64,000 bases of DNA from Chlamydomonas reinhardtii (taxonomy: Eukaryota > Chlorophyta > Chlorophyceae > Chlamydomonadales > Chlamydomonadaceae), in assembly GCF_000002595.2 (NCBI RefSeq), contig NC_057015.1, forward strand, positions 1,835,932-1,899,931, read 5' to 3'. A program made the position numbers and the translations under genes. Of this stretch, positions 23,340-34,491 are shown piece after piece (positions within the stretch are counted from its first letter, which is position 1; each line of letters begins with the position of its first letter). Under the pieces are notes generated by a model that was given only the letters and a program-made list of their open reading frames with translations, was not told the origin of the DNA and ran no database searches.

Positions 23340-26300
23340 TCAACCCAAAATTGACGCCTGTCCAAACGGCGGGTATTCATGCGGGCTTGTTGCTGAGGCG
23401 AACGCCGCAAAATCGTTGCTGCCAGCCGACTCCAACACCGCGACCGGCCGCTGTGAGTGCGCCGCCGCGCTCTTGGGCGCAGCCGCGTCGGCTGGCACAG
23501 CAAAGGGGTCACACGGCCCCGAGCCCATCGCACTGGGCTGCGCCGCCGGCACGGCACAGCTGCTTGTGGTACTCGACACCGCAACCAGGGAGTTGGTCAG
23601 TCCCAGCAAGTCCCCAATGGCGGCGTCCCCGGCCGTGGCGGCGGAGGCGCCGCCGGCCGAACTCCCCCCCGCACCGCTCGCCCGCAGCTCCACATGCGCT
23701 GCGGCGGCGAAAGGCGACGTCGAGCGCGACCCTACCGCAGTGGTGGCTGCAACCGCGGCGGCGGCGCCGTTCAGGCCAGCAGGCGCTGCTGCATGGGCCA
23801 CAGCAGCCGCGGACGAGGCGGTGCTGGTGCTGGGCTGCGGCGGCCCTGTCCCGAAAGGATCCCACTCGAGGGGCAGCTGCGACGCGCTCGTGCGGTATGA
23901 CGGCATGTTGGGCGTGCCGTTGTCCAAAGCCCCTGGCCCGGCCGTGCCCGAGCTGGCCGCTTGTCGCGTCGGCAGGTCTAAAGACTGCGTCCGCGGGTAG
24001 CGTGGCGGCGAGGCGCCGCCATGCAACGCGTCTGGCGGTGTGCACGGCGCCGCGGGAGATGCAGAGGGCGTTTGAGCCACAGACCACCCGGGCGTGGGCG
24101 GTGGCGCCAAAGGCCCACCTGCGGGGTAGCCGACGCCGCTGTAGCTGGTGCTGCTATAGCTGGGGTTGCTGGCGGCAGCCCACGGCGTGGCGGCGGAGGT
24201 CTGGCTGTTGGTGCCCAGACCCAGTGGCCGCTGCGGTGCGTGCGGCTGCTTGAGTTTGCCGTCAGCGCCAGCCAGCAGGCTGGCTACGCCGCTGCCCAAC
24301 AGCTGCGCCTTGAACTTGGCGGCCTTCTCGCCCGTGGTCTGCGGCTTGTAGGCAGGCGTGGGCAGGATGCCCAGGGCCTTGTTGCCCGCACCCGCCACCT
24401 TGTCTTTGAGGCCAGACAGGAACGAGGAGAAGCGGTGCGGGCCCTCCTCGTGCTTAGGCGCCGCAGCGCCGCCGGCGCCCATACTGCTGCTCGAGGCCAC
24501 GGGCACGCTCGCTGCATGGCCGCGCGGCGGCAACCCGTCTGCGCCCGGCTCTGTGTGCGGCCCAGGTGCTGCTGCGGCGCCACGCCCCATCTCAGGCAGC
24601 GGCACCTGTCCTGCGGAGATGCTCCCGCTGTACGGCGGCGCCTGCTGTGACGCATTGTGCAGCGGGCTCAAACCTATGCTCTGCCCGCCATGCAGGTGGC
24701 CTGCCTGCATCTGCTGCGCCTGGTGCTGCTGCGCTGCTGCCGCCGCCGCCATGGATGCTGCTAGCTGTCGCTGCTGCACAAGTACGGAGCGTGAGCTGCG
24801 CTCCGCGCCGCCCGCCGCGCCCGCCGCTGCGCCTACCCCTGCCGGCCCGGTGTCCTTGCGCGGGGAGTTGCGCGGCGATGCTAGGGTGTGCAGGCTGTTG
24901 AGCAGTCCGTTCTTGGCTTCTGTGGCGGCTAGGCGCATGATGTCTTTCAGCGAGCCGTCGTACACGCGGTGGCCGTCCGTCAGCGTCTTGACCTGCACGT
25001 TGCCCTTCACCTCCATCACCGCCACGCTGTCGTCCATGCCGCCGCTGCCCACGCTGAACAAGCTGCCGAATGCGGCCATGCGGGTGCCCGAGGGGCCTGC
25101 GGCGCCAGCTGCCCCGCCGGCCGCGGCGGCGTTGCCGCCGGCCGCGGCCGCGCCAGCGGCCTGTGCCGCGGTCCTCCCGTCCCCTCCGGTCGAGTCCACC
25201 GACGGCATGCCCTTCAGCGACATGTACGCGGACTTGCTGCTGTTGATGAGCGCAGGCACGGACAGCTTCCGTAGGGGTGTGCCATCCCGCGCCGCGTCCG
25301 AGGTGCGGTCGCGAACGCCAGGCCCGCCTGGGCCGCTTGCAAGCGACACCGACATGCTACTGCCCAACGGGCCGCCCCCACGCCCGCCCGCGGCGTAGCC
25401 GGCGATGGCGCCCGGCCCGGAGCCCTGCGCGCCTGCCCAGGCAAGGCCGCCTGTCGTCCAGTGGGAAGAGACTTCGCCCGAATCTGCGGACTGCAGGCTG
25501 TTGTTGCTCCAGCTGCGCATGTGGCCGTTGTCACGCTCTGCATGAGCAGTCGACCGACGCGCGCGTTATGGTTAGTTCTCAAGGCCACAACTGCGCACAC
25601 GCATACGGCGGCTGCCATCCAGGCCGCGCAGCAACACAACAGTATATGCTGCGCCATGTCCTCAGTTTCTCACCCCGCGGGCTGGGGCTGGGGCTGGCCG
25701 ACTCCTCGTCCTCGTCCTCGTGCAGGTCCCACTCCGCGAAGAAGCTGGAGGGCTCCTTCACGGTCGGCGTGGACACCTCTGCATCCGACCACAGTAGCAC
25801 GTGCAGCGTGTGAGTTGTGCTAATGTACGTGACTTTGTCATACCTTCTTTACGCTTCCGCCCAGCTCTACGGCGAGCCCCCTGCCGCCCGCACTCACCGA
25901 TGATGCCCGGGTAAGTGGTTATTCGCCGCATGCTCTCGCCGCCGTGCAACGAGCCGCCGGCGTGGTGCTGGGCCTGCTGCTGCTGCATCGCTGCAGCAGC
26001 CACCATCTGCTGGTGCTGCACCGAGTATAGGTCCTCGCTGTCCGTCCGCCGGTGCCGCCGCAGTTTGTTCGCAAGCCGCCCCGCGCTGCCCAACCCGGCG
26101 CCGCCGGTAGGCGCCGCCTCCGCAATTGCTGCCCGGAGCCGCTCGCGCATGCGCCGACGCTGCTCCGGGTAGTTCTGCACGCGCTCCTCAAACGAGTCCA
26201 GCTTTGGCGTGGTGCAGCTGCCCGACACGGAACGCACACCTTCCCAGGGCACGCCCTCATCGGTGCTGGCGCCGCCGTGCTCCTGCACCCCGGGCAGCTT

Positions 26301-29258
26301 CGCCAGCTGCAGGTTGCTGGCCGCGCCGCCGCCGCTCGTGACCGGACCCTGCAAAGAGCTCGCCCGCTCCATCATCGTCAAGTTGTTGGCGCTGCTGCTC
26401 TTGGTCATGCCACCGGCGCTCAGCGCGTTGGAGCTGCCAATAGCACGCGGGCGGCTGCCACTCGCCGGGCCGTAGGAGAAGCTCTGGCTGGCGGGGCCGG
26501 GCCCCGAGCCGTGCGCCGGCGCCAGCTGCACCAGGCCGCACGCCACCATCTCCAGCCGCTCCTGGATGAACATCTGATACATCTGGCTGTGCCGCATGGC
26601 CGCCAGGAACACCCGCACCGCCTCGCTGCGCCTGTGGTCGTGCGTGTGCCAACGGCAGGTGATTCTGTTACAAGGTTGTTTGGCAATTGCCAGCCAGACA
26701 ATGGCGCCGGAGCCAGACAAACAAACAAGCCCTGCCCCGGATCAATCAAGCTGGCCAACACTGGCACATGGCCGGGGTGCGCACCTGTGCGCTACGAACG
26801 CGGGCTGGTCAAAGTAATACCCGAACCCGCGCAACATGTCGTCGTGCACGCGCCCCAGCAGCGCCGAGGGCGACGCGGTGATGTCAGGGCCGCCGCCAAA
26901 GCCGCCCACCCGGCTGCTCTCGCGCGCGGCGCGTGAGTTGCTGTCGCGGCCGTGCCCACGCCAGTGGCCGGGGCCCCCCGGCGCCGCCGACACCGATTGC
27001 ATGGGGCGCAGCAGCGGCTCCATGGCCTGGTCATGAATGTAGCGGCGGTAGGAGCCGAACAGCCGCACAAAGTACTCCTGCATCACACCTGTTGTGGCAG
27101 AGGCAGACTGTTGAAGGGCCGCGCTTAGGTATTTGGAGTATCCGCCCCCTGCCCAAGTGTCACTTGCTTGTTACTGGGAATGATGACACATGACGCGCAC
27201 ACACCCAAGTAGCACGCACCCGTGATGAGGTGGCTGCTTTCGTACTCGGTGGGGCTGCGCACCGTCTTGAACACCGCCTCCAGTGCCGCCGCCAGCTGCC
27301 GCCCGTACGGCAGCAGCCTCCCATCATCCCCAGCCGCCGCCGCGGCCACGGCCCCGGCCACGCCGCTGCCTGCCACGCCGCCGTCGCCCCCGGGCGGGAT
27401 GACGCGCTGCAGGTCCAGGTCCACGGTGGTCACCTCCGACATGGGGATGTGGCGGATGAGCGGCAGCATGTCGGAGGGCAGGCCCACCAGGAAGGGCATG
27501 GGCGCGCACAGGTAGTCCACCATCCCGCGTGGAAGGATGGGCAAGTAGATGTGGTGCCACCTGGGGGTTGGGAGTGATACAGGGGCCAGGAAGGGCGAAG
27601 GTCAGCCTTGCTCCATGCAACGCACACACAGGTCAGGAGTTCACTCGCAGGTTCCATTTCGGCAGACTGCACAGCATAGGGCTGTCCTGCACGACCCGGC
27701 CCACGCTAACCCCCCCCCCAGACTCTGCGCGCTCACTTGAAGGGGTAAATGAGCGCCTGCGCCGCCTGCACCGCCGCCGTGACCGTGTCCCGCGACCGCG
27801 CCACGAACAGGATGCGCCGCTCCAGCAGCAGGCTGGCGATGAGCGTCAGCATGCCACTGGGCGGCACATGGAACAGCAGCCGAGCCAGCGGGATGCCCGA
27901 GTTGCCCAGCCCGTTGCCGCAGTCGGGCGGCACCTGCAGCTCGATGCGGTCGTCCGCCCTGTGGGGGAGGCAGGGGCACGCGTTGATCGTGATGGCAGGC
28001 TTCCACGAGAGAAGAGTAGCAGGAGGAGGGGGGAGGAGGAGCAGCCATCGCATGGCCAGACGTCCAATACACAGTATTTTCCCTCATCACTACGGCAGCC
28101 GACGCTCATTACAGCGGCCGCGCCCGACACGCCCAGCTCATGCGCTGTGCCGCAAAGAACGTCCGACGCCACAGAACGCGTGACAACGGTCCGCGACAGC
28201 GGCACCGCAGCTGGCCGCCGCGTTCCTGGCGCCGCACTTCCACCCAGCCCCTGTGACCAGCCCCAGTCGCCCCACGCACCATGTGAGCGCGTCGCCCACG
28301 GTGCCCGAGCCCATGTATCGCGGTGGGCTAAGGCCCGTCAGGCCGTGCAGGTTGGGCACCAGCACCCTGTGTGTGTTGGCCGCGTGCGAGCGTGTGTGAG
28401 GGATGACCGGGGCGACAGGGTGCTTGCAGGTGGTTCAACAGCGCCTAGGTATTGAGCAACGGCTACGACATTCCTTATTCAGGCCCCTCAGTGGCAGTAC
28501 AAGGCAATGCCATGCACGGACGGTTGGGGCTCTGTGTTCCGCCTCACAGTCTTACCGCAGCACTTCCCCCGGCACAGGGCTCGTGGCCAGCTGCTTGCGA
28601 AGGTCTGTAATAAACACCCCCAGCTGCGAGTCCAATGGCAACTCCTTGCAGGTGCTGCCGAGCAGCCCCTCATAAGTCTTCAGGATCTGCTCCGCGACTT
28701 GGAGGACCTGCAGTGCGGTGTCCGGAACCCGAACCCGTTGAGGGGCGAACTGACCGTGCCACGTGCCTACTCTCCCCAACCCGCTGGACCGGGCGCCCGC
28801 GAGCTGTACAGGCGCTGACAATATTGTGCTCCTACCTTAAAGAAGAAGTTACACCATGGGTCCTCTGCGACGATGCAGAGGACCTGGGGGTAGCGTGCTT
28901 TGCTGCCAACTCGCGGAGGAGGCGGAAAAATTTGGCGGCAGAAGCCCGTGTACCGCTTAGCACCATCGCTGTGCGTCAGCGTGAACGTGTACTCCTGCGC
29001 GCGGAAAGTCGAAGAGAGTTAGCTGGCCTGGACGGGCATCAAGGTTCTTCTCCCAGCTAAGCTCACCTCCGATGCCTGCACCTCTTTAGGCTGCACTGAT
29101 TCTGCTCCCAGCGGGTAACAAAAGTCATTGAGAGACTTCTCGGGGAAGTCGACGCCTTCGTGCCCATCCGCTTTGTATTTCAGCACAATTTCAGGCGTCT
29201 TGCTCCGCCCCTCGACGCGCAGTCGCGACAAAAAGAATAACAGATACATGTTTGGCAT
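23340..29258 (-). CDS. Tripartite DENN-domain protein (Rab GEF type)
   Basis: DENN modules act as guanine-nucleotide exchange factors for Rab GTPases in vesicle traffic. Ten minus-strand exons: 29258-29067, 28994-28836, 28707-28556, 28366-28280, 27958-27737, 27560-27220, 27088-26785, 26631-25898, 25778-25674, 25537-23340. They sum to 4494 nt, 1497 residues plus stop, with all phases consistent. uDENN lies at about residues 40-170 (NDFCYPLG, YTFTLTHSDG, RYTGFCR, LCIVAEDPW). cDENN lies at about 200-350 (SGMLTLIASLLLERRILFV, WHHIYLPILPRGMVDYL, PMPFLVGL). dDENN lies at about 385-530 (VMQEYFVRLFGSYRRYI, RVFLAAMRHSQMYQMFIQER). The remaining 950 or so residues are Ala/Gly/Ser-rich and disordered, with WDPFGTG and CDPFAVP near the C-terminus and a final NDFAAF; these resemble adaptor-binding peptides. 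The ATG at 29258 is the first in frame. Confidence 0.9.
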
Positions 29259-29476
29259 TTTGCGTCGAGAACCACTTCAATTCAATGGTTCCCGTCGACG
29301 CCCTCTAACTCCACTGGCAAGGCTCTCCCTCCTCTCGAGCTCGCTTAAGTCTCATGTCTTTGGCGTAAGCCAGCCTTATGTGCCAAACTGTATCACCAAC
29401 AGGGAGGTAAAAGGACCCCAGGTGGGATAGAACAATTGTTGAGGTTTGCCAGACTGTCTCCTAAGTACTCTTTCCT
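29259..29476. promoter_or_regulatory. 5' flank of the DENN gene
   Basis: These 218 bp separate the DENN start from the nuclease-like reading frame. They should contain the DENN 5' UTR and promoter; I see no sharper element. Confidence 0.35.
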
Positions 29477-30385
29477 TTGTTTAAAGTCAAGTCGGATGTC
29501 TCGAAAGTCTGGACTGTAGGCTTGTGTGGCGATGTAGAGAACACGCCTGCTCATGCACGCACCCCAGAGCATCTCGCGGGGATGGACCCCATCATGATCG
29601 GGATTGACACGGGGCCGCTGGTGGCAGCCATCAATAAGTGCGGCATCAAGCAGCCTGACACGTGGATTTTTCCTCGTGGGACCTTCTACCGCGACTTGGG
29701 ACTAGCTCAGAGCAGGAAGTGGAGCGAGGGGCGCGCCAGCCACGGCGCCAGCCAGCCAGCTGTGCGTGTCGCCCTGAAGGCGCTCAAGGGCATTCACGCT
29801 GTCGGCAGCTGGCGGCCTGCACAACTGCGTGGCCTCCAAGTGGCGTGGGGCGTGACACTGCGCACCGCGCTCATCCGCGCCATCAAGCTGGAGCGCGGAC
29901 GTGGACGGCACGACATCTGGCAGCACCGCATGTCGCTGTGCTGCTGTGCCTGCGGGGCCGTGACGAAGGCGGCGCTGGTGCACAAGCCGGCGGTGCGCAA
30001 GGGCGAGCAGCGCATCCGGGCTGTGGCCCGGTTGGAGCGGCTCCGCAGTACGCGCATCCGCTCATGCAAGGAGTGTGGTCGGGCAGAGGGCAGGGCGGAG
30101 CACCTGCGCGACCGGGACATGCAGGCGGCGCGCAACACGCTGAGGCTGCCGCAGCACCAGTACTACGGTGCACCCCGGCCGCAGTACCTTTGCCGCCAAC
30201 CGGCGGCGGGTAGCGGTGGCGGTTTCCCAGCGGCAGCGGGTGGCAGCGGTGGTGCCCCTACGGCGGCTGAGGTGGAGCTGCTCAGGCAGGTGGCGGTCAT
30301 TGTCACGGTACGACAGCAGGCAGCGGTGGCGGCGGCGGCGCAGGCAGAGGAGCTGGCACCCGCGCCGGGGGCAGAGGACGCATGA
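29477..30385 (+). mobile_element. Fanzor/TnpB-like RNA-guided nuclease remnant
   Basis: A 302-codon open frame with no ATG until 29582, so it is truncated at the 5' side or lacks an upstream exon. Near its start MIGIDTGPLVAAI resembles the first RuvC strand with its aspartate (codon 29606-29608). The C-terminal third has two cysteine pairs, CCACG (about 29940) and CKECG (30065-30079), followed by LRDRDMQAARNTL, matching the OrfB zinc-ribbon and RuvC-III signature RDxNAAxN of TnpB and eukaryotic Fanzor proteins. The central part between about 29730 and 29880 is too short for a complete RuvC fold, and I see no RuvC-II glutamate block, so this is probably an internally deleted copy. A low-complexity Gly/Ala tail (to 30385) follows. 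Fanzors are known from Chlamydomonas-type algae. No terminal inverted repeats or guide-RNA end could be defined. Confidence 0.6.
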
Positions 30386-31800
30386 TACCGGGTTGATGGG
30401 CATGAACGCGCTGTAGTCGACCGCAAGGGTGTACAGCGCCGGCCGCTGGTCGCTCCGGTCGGGCGTGTACAGCAGGGCATGTTGGGTGAGAGTAGAGTGT
30501 ATGGATGGCAGCGTCAGGTGCGTGAGGTGCCAGGTCGGCAGTACAGCTCTGCCCCGGGGTTGGTGGAATGGTGGGCAAGGCGTGAGGAAGGCCACCCTCA
30601 CCAGCACCAGCACCAGCACACCACCACCATCCCTATAAACGGGGGCGGTAGGACTGCTGCTATCGTGACATGGCTGAGAGCAGCCATGACAACAACCGTA
30701 CACATCTACACACGCGTTCAGGGTTTGTCTGTTTTACATGCACGCATCCTACTAGCCAGCATTGCTCGTATCTTCCTGGGTGTGGAAGTTTCCGCTGAAA
30801 GAAGCCACACTCCTAAAATCTTCCATACCGCACCACTGTTAGCGGAGTGCTGTCGAAAACGCGAACGCGAATGTGCGCGACACGAAGAGAAGTTGTAGTC
30901 GCTAGCACGCATAGAAGGCCGGTTAGCAGGAGGCGGTCACAGCAGACATGTTACCTCATCCAGACGGTAAACGCCACGGGCAATAGAGGAGCGCCGCCGA
31001 CCCATCACTGATATAACCAGGTTGCGATGGCTAGGCTGTCGGACGGCTGGCGGGCTGGCGCGGAGCGGAGCTGCGGGGCGCGCGGCATCCGAAACCAACC
31101 TGGAAACACCAGCGCCACCGTCGTCCAGCAGCACATGTGAGGGAGGGAGTGAGTGGAAGCGTAAGAAACCGGGAAGGAAGCAGCGGGCCAGACAGGAAGC
31201 AGAACAGCACAGCAAGTAACCGCGGGCTGGGCGGCTGGCTGTCGCTGCGGTTGGGGCTGGCGCGGGCTGGAACGGAACTATGGAGGCGGCGTGGACGGAG
31301 TGGAAAGCAAGTATGTAAATGGTGAGGAATGAATGCGTGTGGCAATGCAAGTACTGGAAACGGGGAGGCCGCGTAATAGTGATGACAGCGCGATGGCTGC
31401 ACGGCTCATCCCGGCGGTACTGCACGCGGCATGGGCCCCGTGGGCATGAATGCAGTGCGCAACGTGGGCATGGCTGCAGTCTGGTACGCAGGCAACACGC
31501 AGCAAGGCACCATAATAAACCCCTTAAACAGGACAAAACAGGACAATCGACGGGGCGGACCGCAATGCGGTTCCCCACACCCGTCGAACAAAACCGGCGG
31601 CTGCACAGGGTAGCAGCGCCGGCCGGGTGGGGGATGCAATGGCAAGCATGCATGCATAAGTGCCACATGCGTATGAACTACACCCCCGGATCGGCCGGTA
31701 GCGCCGGTGTCATCATCTCCAGGGGTGGTTAGGGGATGGGAATGCCCGCCGCCGCGCACGCTCGCAACAAATACTCCTGTGGGTGCGCGGCGTGCGGTGG
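30386..31800. other. Non-coding stretch with dispersed repeat
   Basis: No exon chain was recognised. A copy of a dispersed repeat lies at about 31541-31632. Reading frames are open on both strands but lack coding bias. It could be the remains of the element that carried the Fanzor-like gene. Confidence 0.45.
31541..31632. repeat. Dispersed repeat, copy 2 (partner at 1708)
   Basis: Similar to 1708-1795 in the same orientation: a GACGGG-type start, GGCGGACCG, GCGGTTCCCCACACCCGTC and GCCGGCCGGGTGG occur in the same order. The copies are diverged, so the family is not new. Confidence 0.6.
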
Positions 31801-31807
31801 GGCCGGC

Positions 31808-32107
31808 CGTCGCGGGGGCGGCGGCGGCCCAGGAACAGCGGCCGCGGGGGCGGCAGCGGCCCAGGAACAGCGGCCGCGGGGGCAGCAGCAGCCCAGGAAC
31901 AGCGGCCGCGGGGGCGGCGGCGGCCCAGGAACAGCGGCCGCGGGGGCGGCAGCAGCCGAGGAACAGCGGCCGCGGGGGCGGCAGCAGCCCAGGAACGGCG
32001 GCCGCGGGGGCGGCAGCAGCCCAGGAACAGCGGCCGCGGGGGCGGCGGCGGCCCAGGAACAGCGGCCGCGGGGGCGGCGGCGGCCCAGGAACGGCGGCCG
32101 CGGGCCC
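31808..32107. repeat. Minisatellite, 9 copies of a 32-bp unit
   Basis: The anchor AGGAAC (start of each AGGAACAGCGG or AGGAACGGCGG) occurs at 31831 and then every 32 bases to 32087, nine copies with few substitutions. The unit is Not I-site-like (GCGGCCGC) and over 75% GC. Because 32 is not a multiple of three, all three plus-strand frames stay open and each cycles through the same three peptide blocks, which makes any reading frame here an artefact of the repeat. Confidence 0.93.
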
Positions 32108-32888
32108 AAAGTGTGCCGTTTGAAGGTGCTACACCTGTCGTGTACTAGAGTGAAGGCAATGCCTGGCGGGAAGGACAGGGAGTGGGAAGGGCATGTCATG
32201 ATATGGCGGTTGACCGGACCGGGCACTCGATTCCGTCAGGGCACGCAGGGAAGCTACCAGCATGGTATCATGACAGCCAGGAGGGCTGGACGTCGGGCAC
32301 AGAGGCAAATGCGTCTGCCTGTCGTCCTCCCGCGTTAGGTAAATAAGCCATTGTACGTCGCTCTGGTTGAGTTGCATAGTCCGGATACGGTGCCAAGCAG
32401 CAGGCGACCCCGTATGGCCACTGAGTCCCTTGATTCCCGTTGCACATCAGGGTGATCAATCCTAGCCGCTGACGGGGACGACCAGGTTCGTGTTAACACT
32501 TGCTGTTCAGCGTAGAGCTGGCTGCTGCTGCGGGGCCTAGGCAGACTGACGCAGACTATAGACGGGGCACGTCATGCTCCCGTTTGAGAGAGGCGGCGGA
32601 GCAAGGGACAGAGGCATGCAAGGCTCGTGGTTGGGTATGAGTTGACACAGAGTGATAGTCATTCTGTTAGCTTGCGCTGGCGGCAACTCAACCAGCGAGC
32701 CAGGTCGCAGTTGAGTGCTATAAACCCCCCGGCAAGGCCCATGCAGCCCGCCATGCAGGGGATGACAAACCATCAGTAACACCGGCACACGGGCACAGGC
32801 TTCTAGCGGCACGCCCCGTCACGCCCCGGGGGCCTAGGTAGTTGCGCCGTGCCGCACACACGATATCACCGGACAGCTGACATGAACG
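32108..32888. other. Non-coding stretch
   Basis: No exon, RNA gene or repeat family was recognised between the minisatellite and the next reading frame. Confidence 0.4.
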
Positions 32889-33566
32889 ATGTGCCCGGTA
32901 GCGCAGTTATACCAGAACGGTGATGGCGCATGTCACCGTCACTATGCCCTCATTCGTGGCGCCCGCAGACGTGCCGCCCGCGCCCTCAACAGCGGTGGTG
33001 GCCTGTGCCCCAACAACTTCGCCACCATTTTCGCCATCGCCCTTGCCGTCGTCCTTGGAGTAAGCCAGCGCAACCCGTTCTACCTGTGCTGTGGCAACCC
33101 CAACAGCACGGCAACACCCGACCACGCGCACTTTGGCGAGACGTACTTGGGCAAGCCGTTCCGCAGCAAGAAGACGGGCCAGTGGCGCCGCCGTACCTAC
33201 TACTTCAGATTGGAGTGGTTCACCCAGCTCAAATACACGATCGTTGCCGTGCTCCTCCACGTCCTTAGTCCCGCGCCCTCATTCCCTCAGGACCACGTCC
33301 TCAGTTTCCCCTGCTGGACCAAGCGCTGGGCGACGCAGCTGGAGGCGGATCTGCAGCTTCGCTTCATGCCAACCTGCCTGCGCCGCCCCGCACTCCACAC
33401 CATGGCTGGCTGCCGCAGCTTCACCAGTGGCCCCGGCATCGCCGGCATGATCGAAGCCACACCCGAGTTCTTTATGCGCTACCCCAACGTCCACTTCCAG
33501 TTCAAGCTGGGCAAGGCGAAGGGCATCGACGCCTACCGCAATGGCGCCCTGGAGCTGGTCGCCTGA
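32889..33566 (+). CDS. Unidentified open reading frame, coding-like
   Basis: A 225-codon frame that opens with ATG TGC and ends TGA at 33564-33566. Its third positions are dominated by C and G (GCC, GGC, TTC, AAG, CTG, CAC), as in the real genes here, and it lacks the low-complexity runs typical of spurious frames. The protein is basic and Cys/Trp/Phe-rich, with a hydrophobic patch (NFATIFAIALAVVLG), YLCCGNPNSTATPDHAHFG, KKTGQWRRRTYYF and a C-terminal FFMRYPNVHFQFKLGKAKG. I do not recognise it. It sits in a repeat-rich stretch 2.5 kb downstream of the Fanzor-like remnant, so it may be an element protein or one exon of a larger gene. Whether the first about 30 codons are coding is uncertain. 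Confidence 0.45.
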   Translation: MCPVAQLYQNGDGACHRHYALIRGARRRAARALNSGGGLCPNNFATIFAIALAVVLGVSQRNPFYLCCGNPNSTATPDHAHFGETYLGKPFRSKKTGQWRRRTYYFRLEWFTQLKYTIVAVLLHVLSPAPSFPQDHVLSFPCWTKRWATQLEADLQLRFMPTCLRRPALHTMAGCRSFTSGPGIAGMIEATPEFFMRYPNVHFQFKLGKAKGIDAYRNGALELVA

Positions 33567-33595
33567 GGGACATGTGCGCGGCGGGGCGGGGTGGG

Positions 33596-33934
33596 ATGGG
33601 GCGGGTTAGGGTGGTGGCGGTGGGCGGGGACGGACTGTTCCAGGTGAGAGGCGCGGGGGAGTCGTGGGGGGAGTGCTACTGGTGCCGCCGCTGGCGCCGC
33701 CGGTGCCGCCGCTGGCGCCGCCGGTGCCGCCGCTGGCGCCGCTGTTGACTTATATGGTGTGTGTTGCTGCAGGTGGGGCTGTGGCGCAAATGGGAGGAGG
33801 CGGCGCTGGAGGAGGCGTGCACGAGCGGCGCGGGCGATGTCAACTGGGTCATGTACGAGACCAATCAAACGTTGACGCCCACCGACGCTCACCGACGGCT
33901 GGTGCATGAAACGCTGCATGGGCCGTGGTCTTGA
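33596..33934 (+). CDS. Small two-exon gene, unknown function
   Basis: Exon 1 is 33596-33643 (MGRVRVVAVGGDGLFQ), ending at CAG|GTGAGA. Exon 2 is 33773-33934 after TGCTGCAG, reading VGLWRKWEEAALEEAC and ending GPWS then stop. Both exons are in phase and give 69 residues. Codon bias in exon 2 is strongly coding. It could instead be the 3' end of a longer gene whose upstream exons lie within 32.9-33.6 kb in another frame. The intron contains three copies of a 21-bp GC-rich unit. No family was recognised. Confidence 0.45.
33681..33743. repeat. 3 x 21-bp tandem repeat in intron
   Basis: Three copies of a unit GGTGCCGCCGCTGGCGCCGCC lie in tandem within the intron between 33643 and 33773; the last copy is incomplete at its end. 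Confidence 0.8.
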
Positions 33935-34491
33935 AATATATCGCAACTCTGGCTCGCGTATGTGCAGGTTAAGAGGCCACTTGGCGCGAACACGGCCTTT
34001 CCCCGCGTCTGACTGAGGTGGGGGGTCGTTACTCAGGCAGTTTTCGACAAAAACGGCCATCAAATCTGCTCGTTATCTTTTCATGACCTCGAATTATACC
34101 ACAGCGCACAGTGCTAGTGGATTCCGCGGAGGAGGCGCCCCCGCGGACCGGACGGGGGTGCTCCTTTCTGACTGGGTGCAACCGTGTTTCTTTTCTCACC
34201 GGATAATGGAATGCTTTGTATGTCAAGTGACCAGCTGCCGAATGCGCCTACAGCGATGTCAATGACAAACACGATGATAAGTTGGCCGCTGCGCCGGCAA
34301 AATGCACTCGGGCCGGTTGGACGAGGTGTATACTGTAGGTTTCAATGTGCCCGTGTCATAAAACTAGAGACATCGCGTAGCTAAGCTGAAACACTGCTAG
34401 GTTGAGTAGACTGACACCTGTTTTGCGCCTGCCCTGAGCATGCATTTAATACGCTAGATTGATTTAAGCATTTTAGGCCTCCAGGAGGCTG
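33935..34491. promoter_or_regulatory. Upstream region of the PPR-cyclin gene
   Basis: AT-richer than its surroundings. No exon was found. It should hold the promoter and 5' UTR of the gene that starts at 34492. Confidence 0.4.

Noticed and set aside
23252-25398. Long plus-strand open frames opposite the DENN gene tail
   Set aside because: They mirror the GC-rich, Ala/Gly/Ser-repeating last exon of the DENN gene; the minus frame joins nine other exons in phase and carries the domains.
27529-28455. Plus-strand frame of about 300 codons across 27.5-28.5 kb
   Set aside because: It runs antisense through three DENN exons and two introns and has no domain.
31808-32107. CRISPR-like array
   Set aside because: The 32-bp units are contiguous with no unique spacers, so this is a minisatellite; the genome is eukaryotic.
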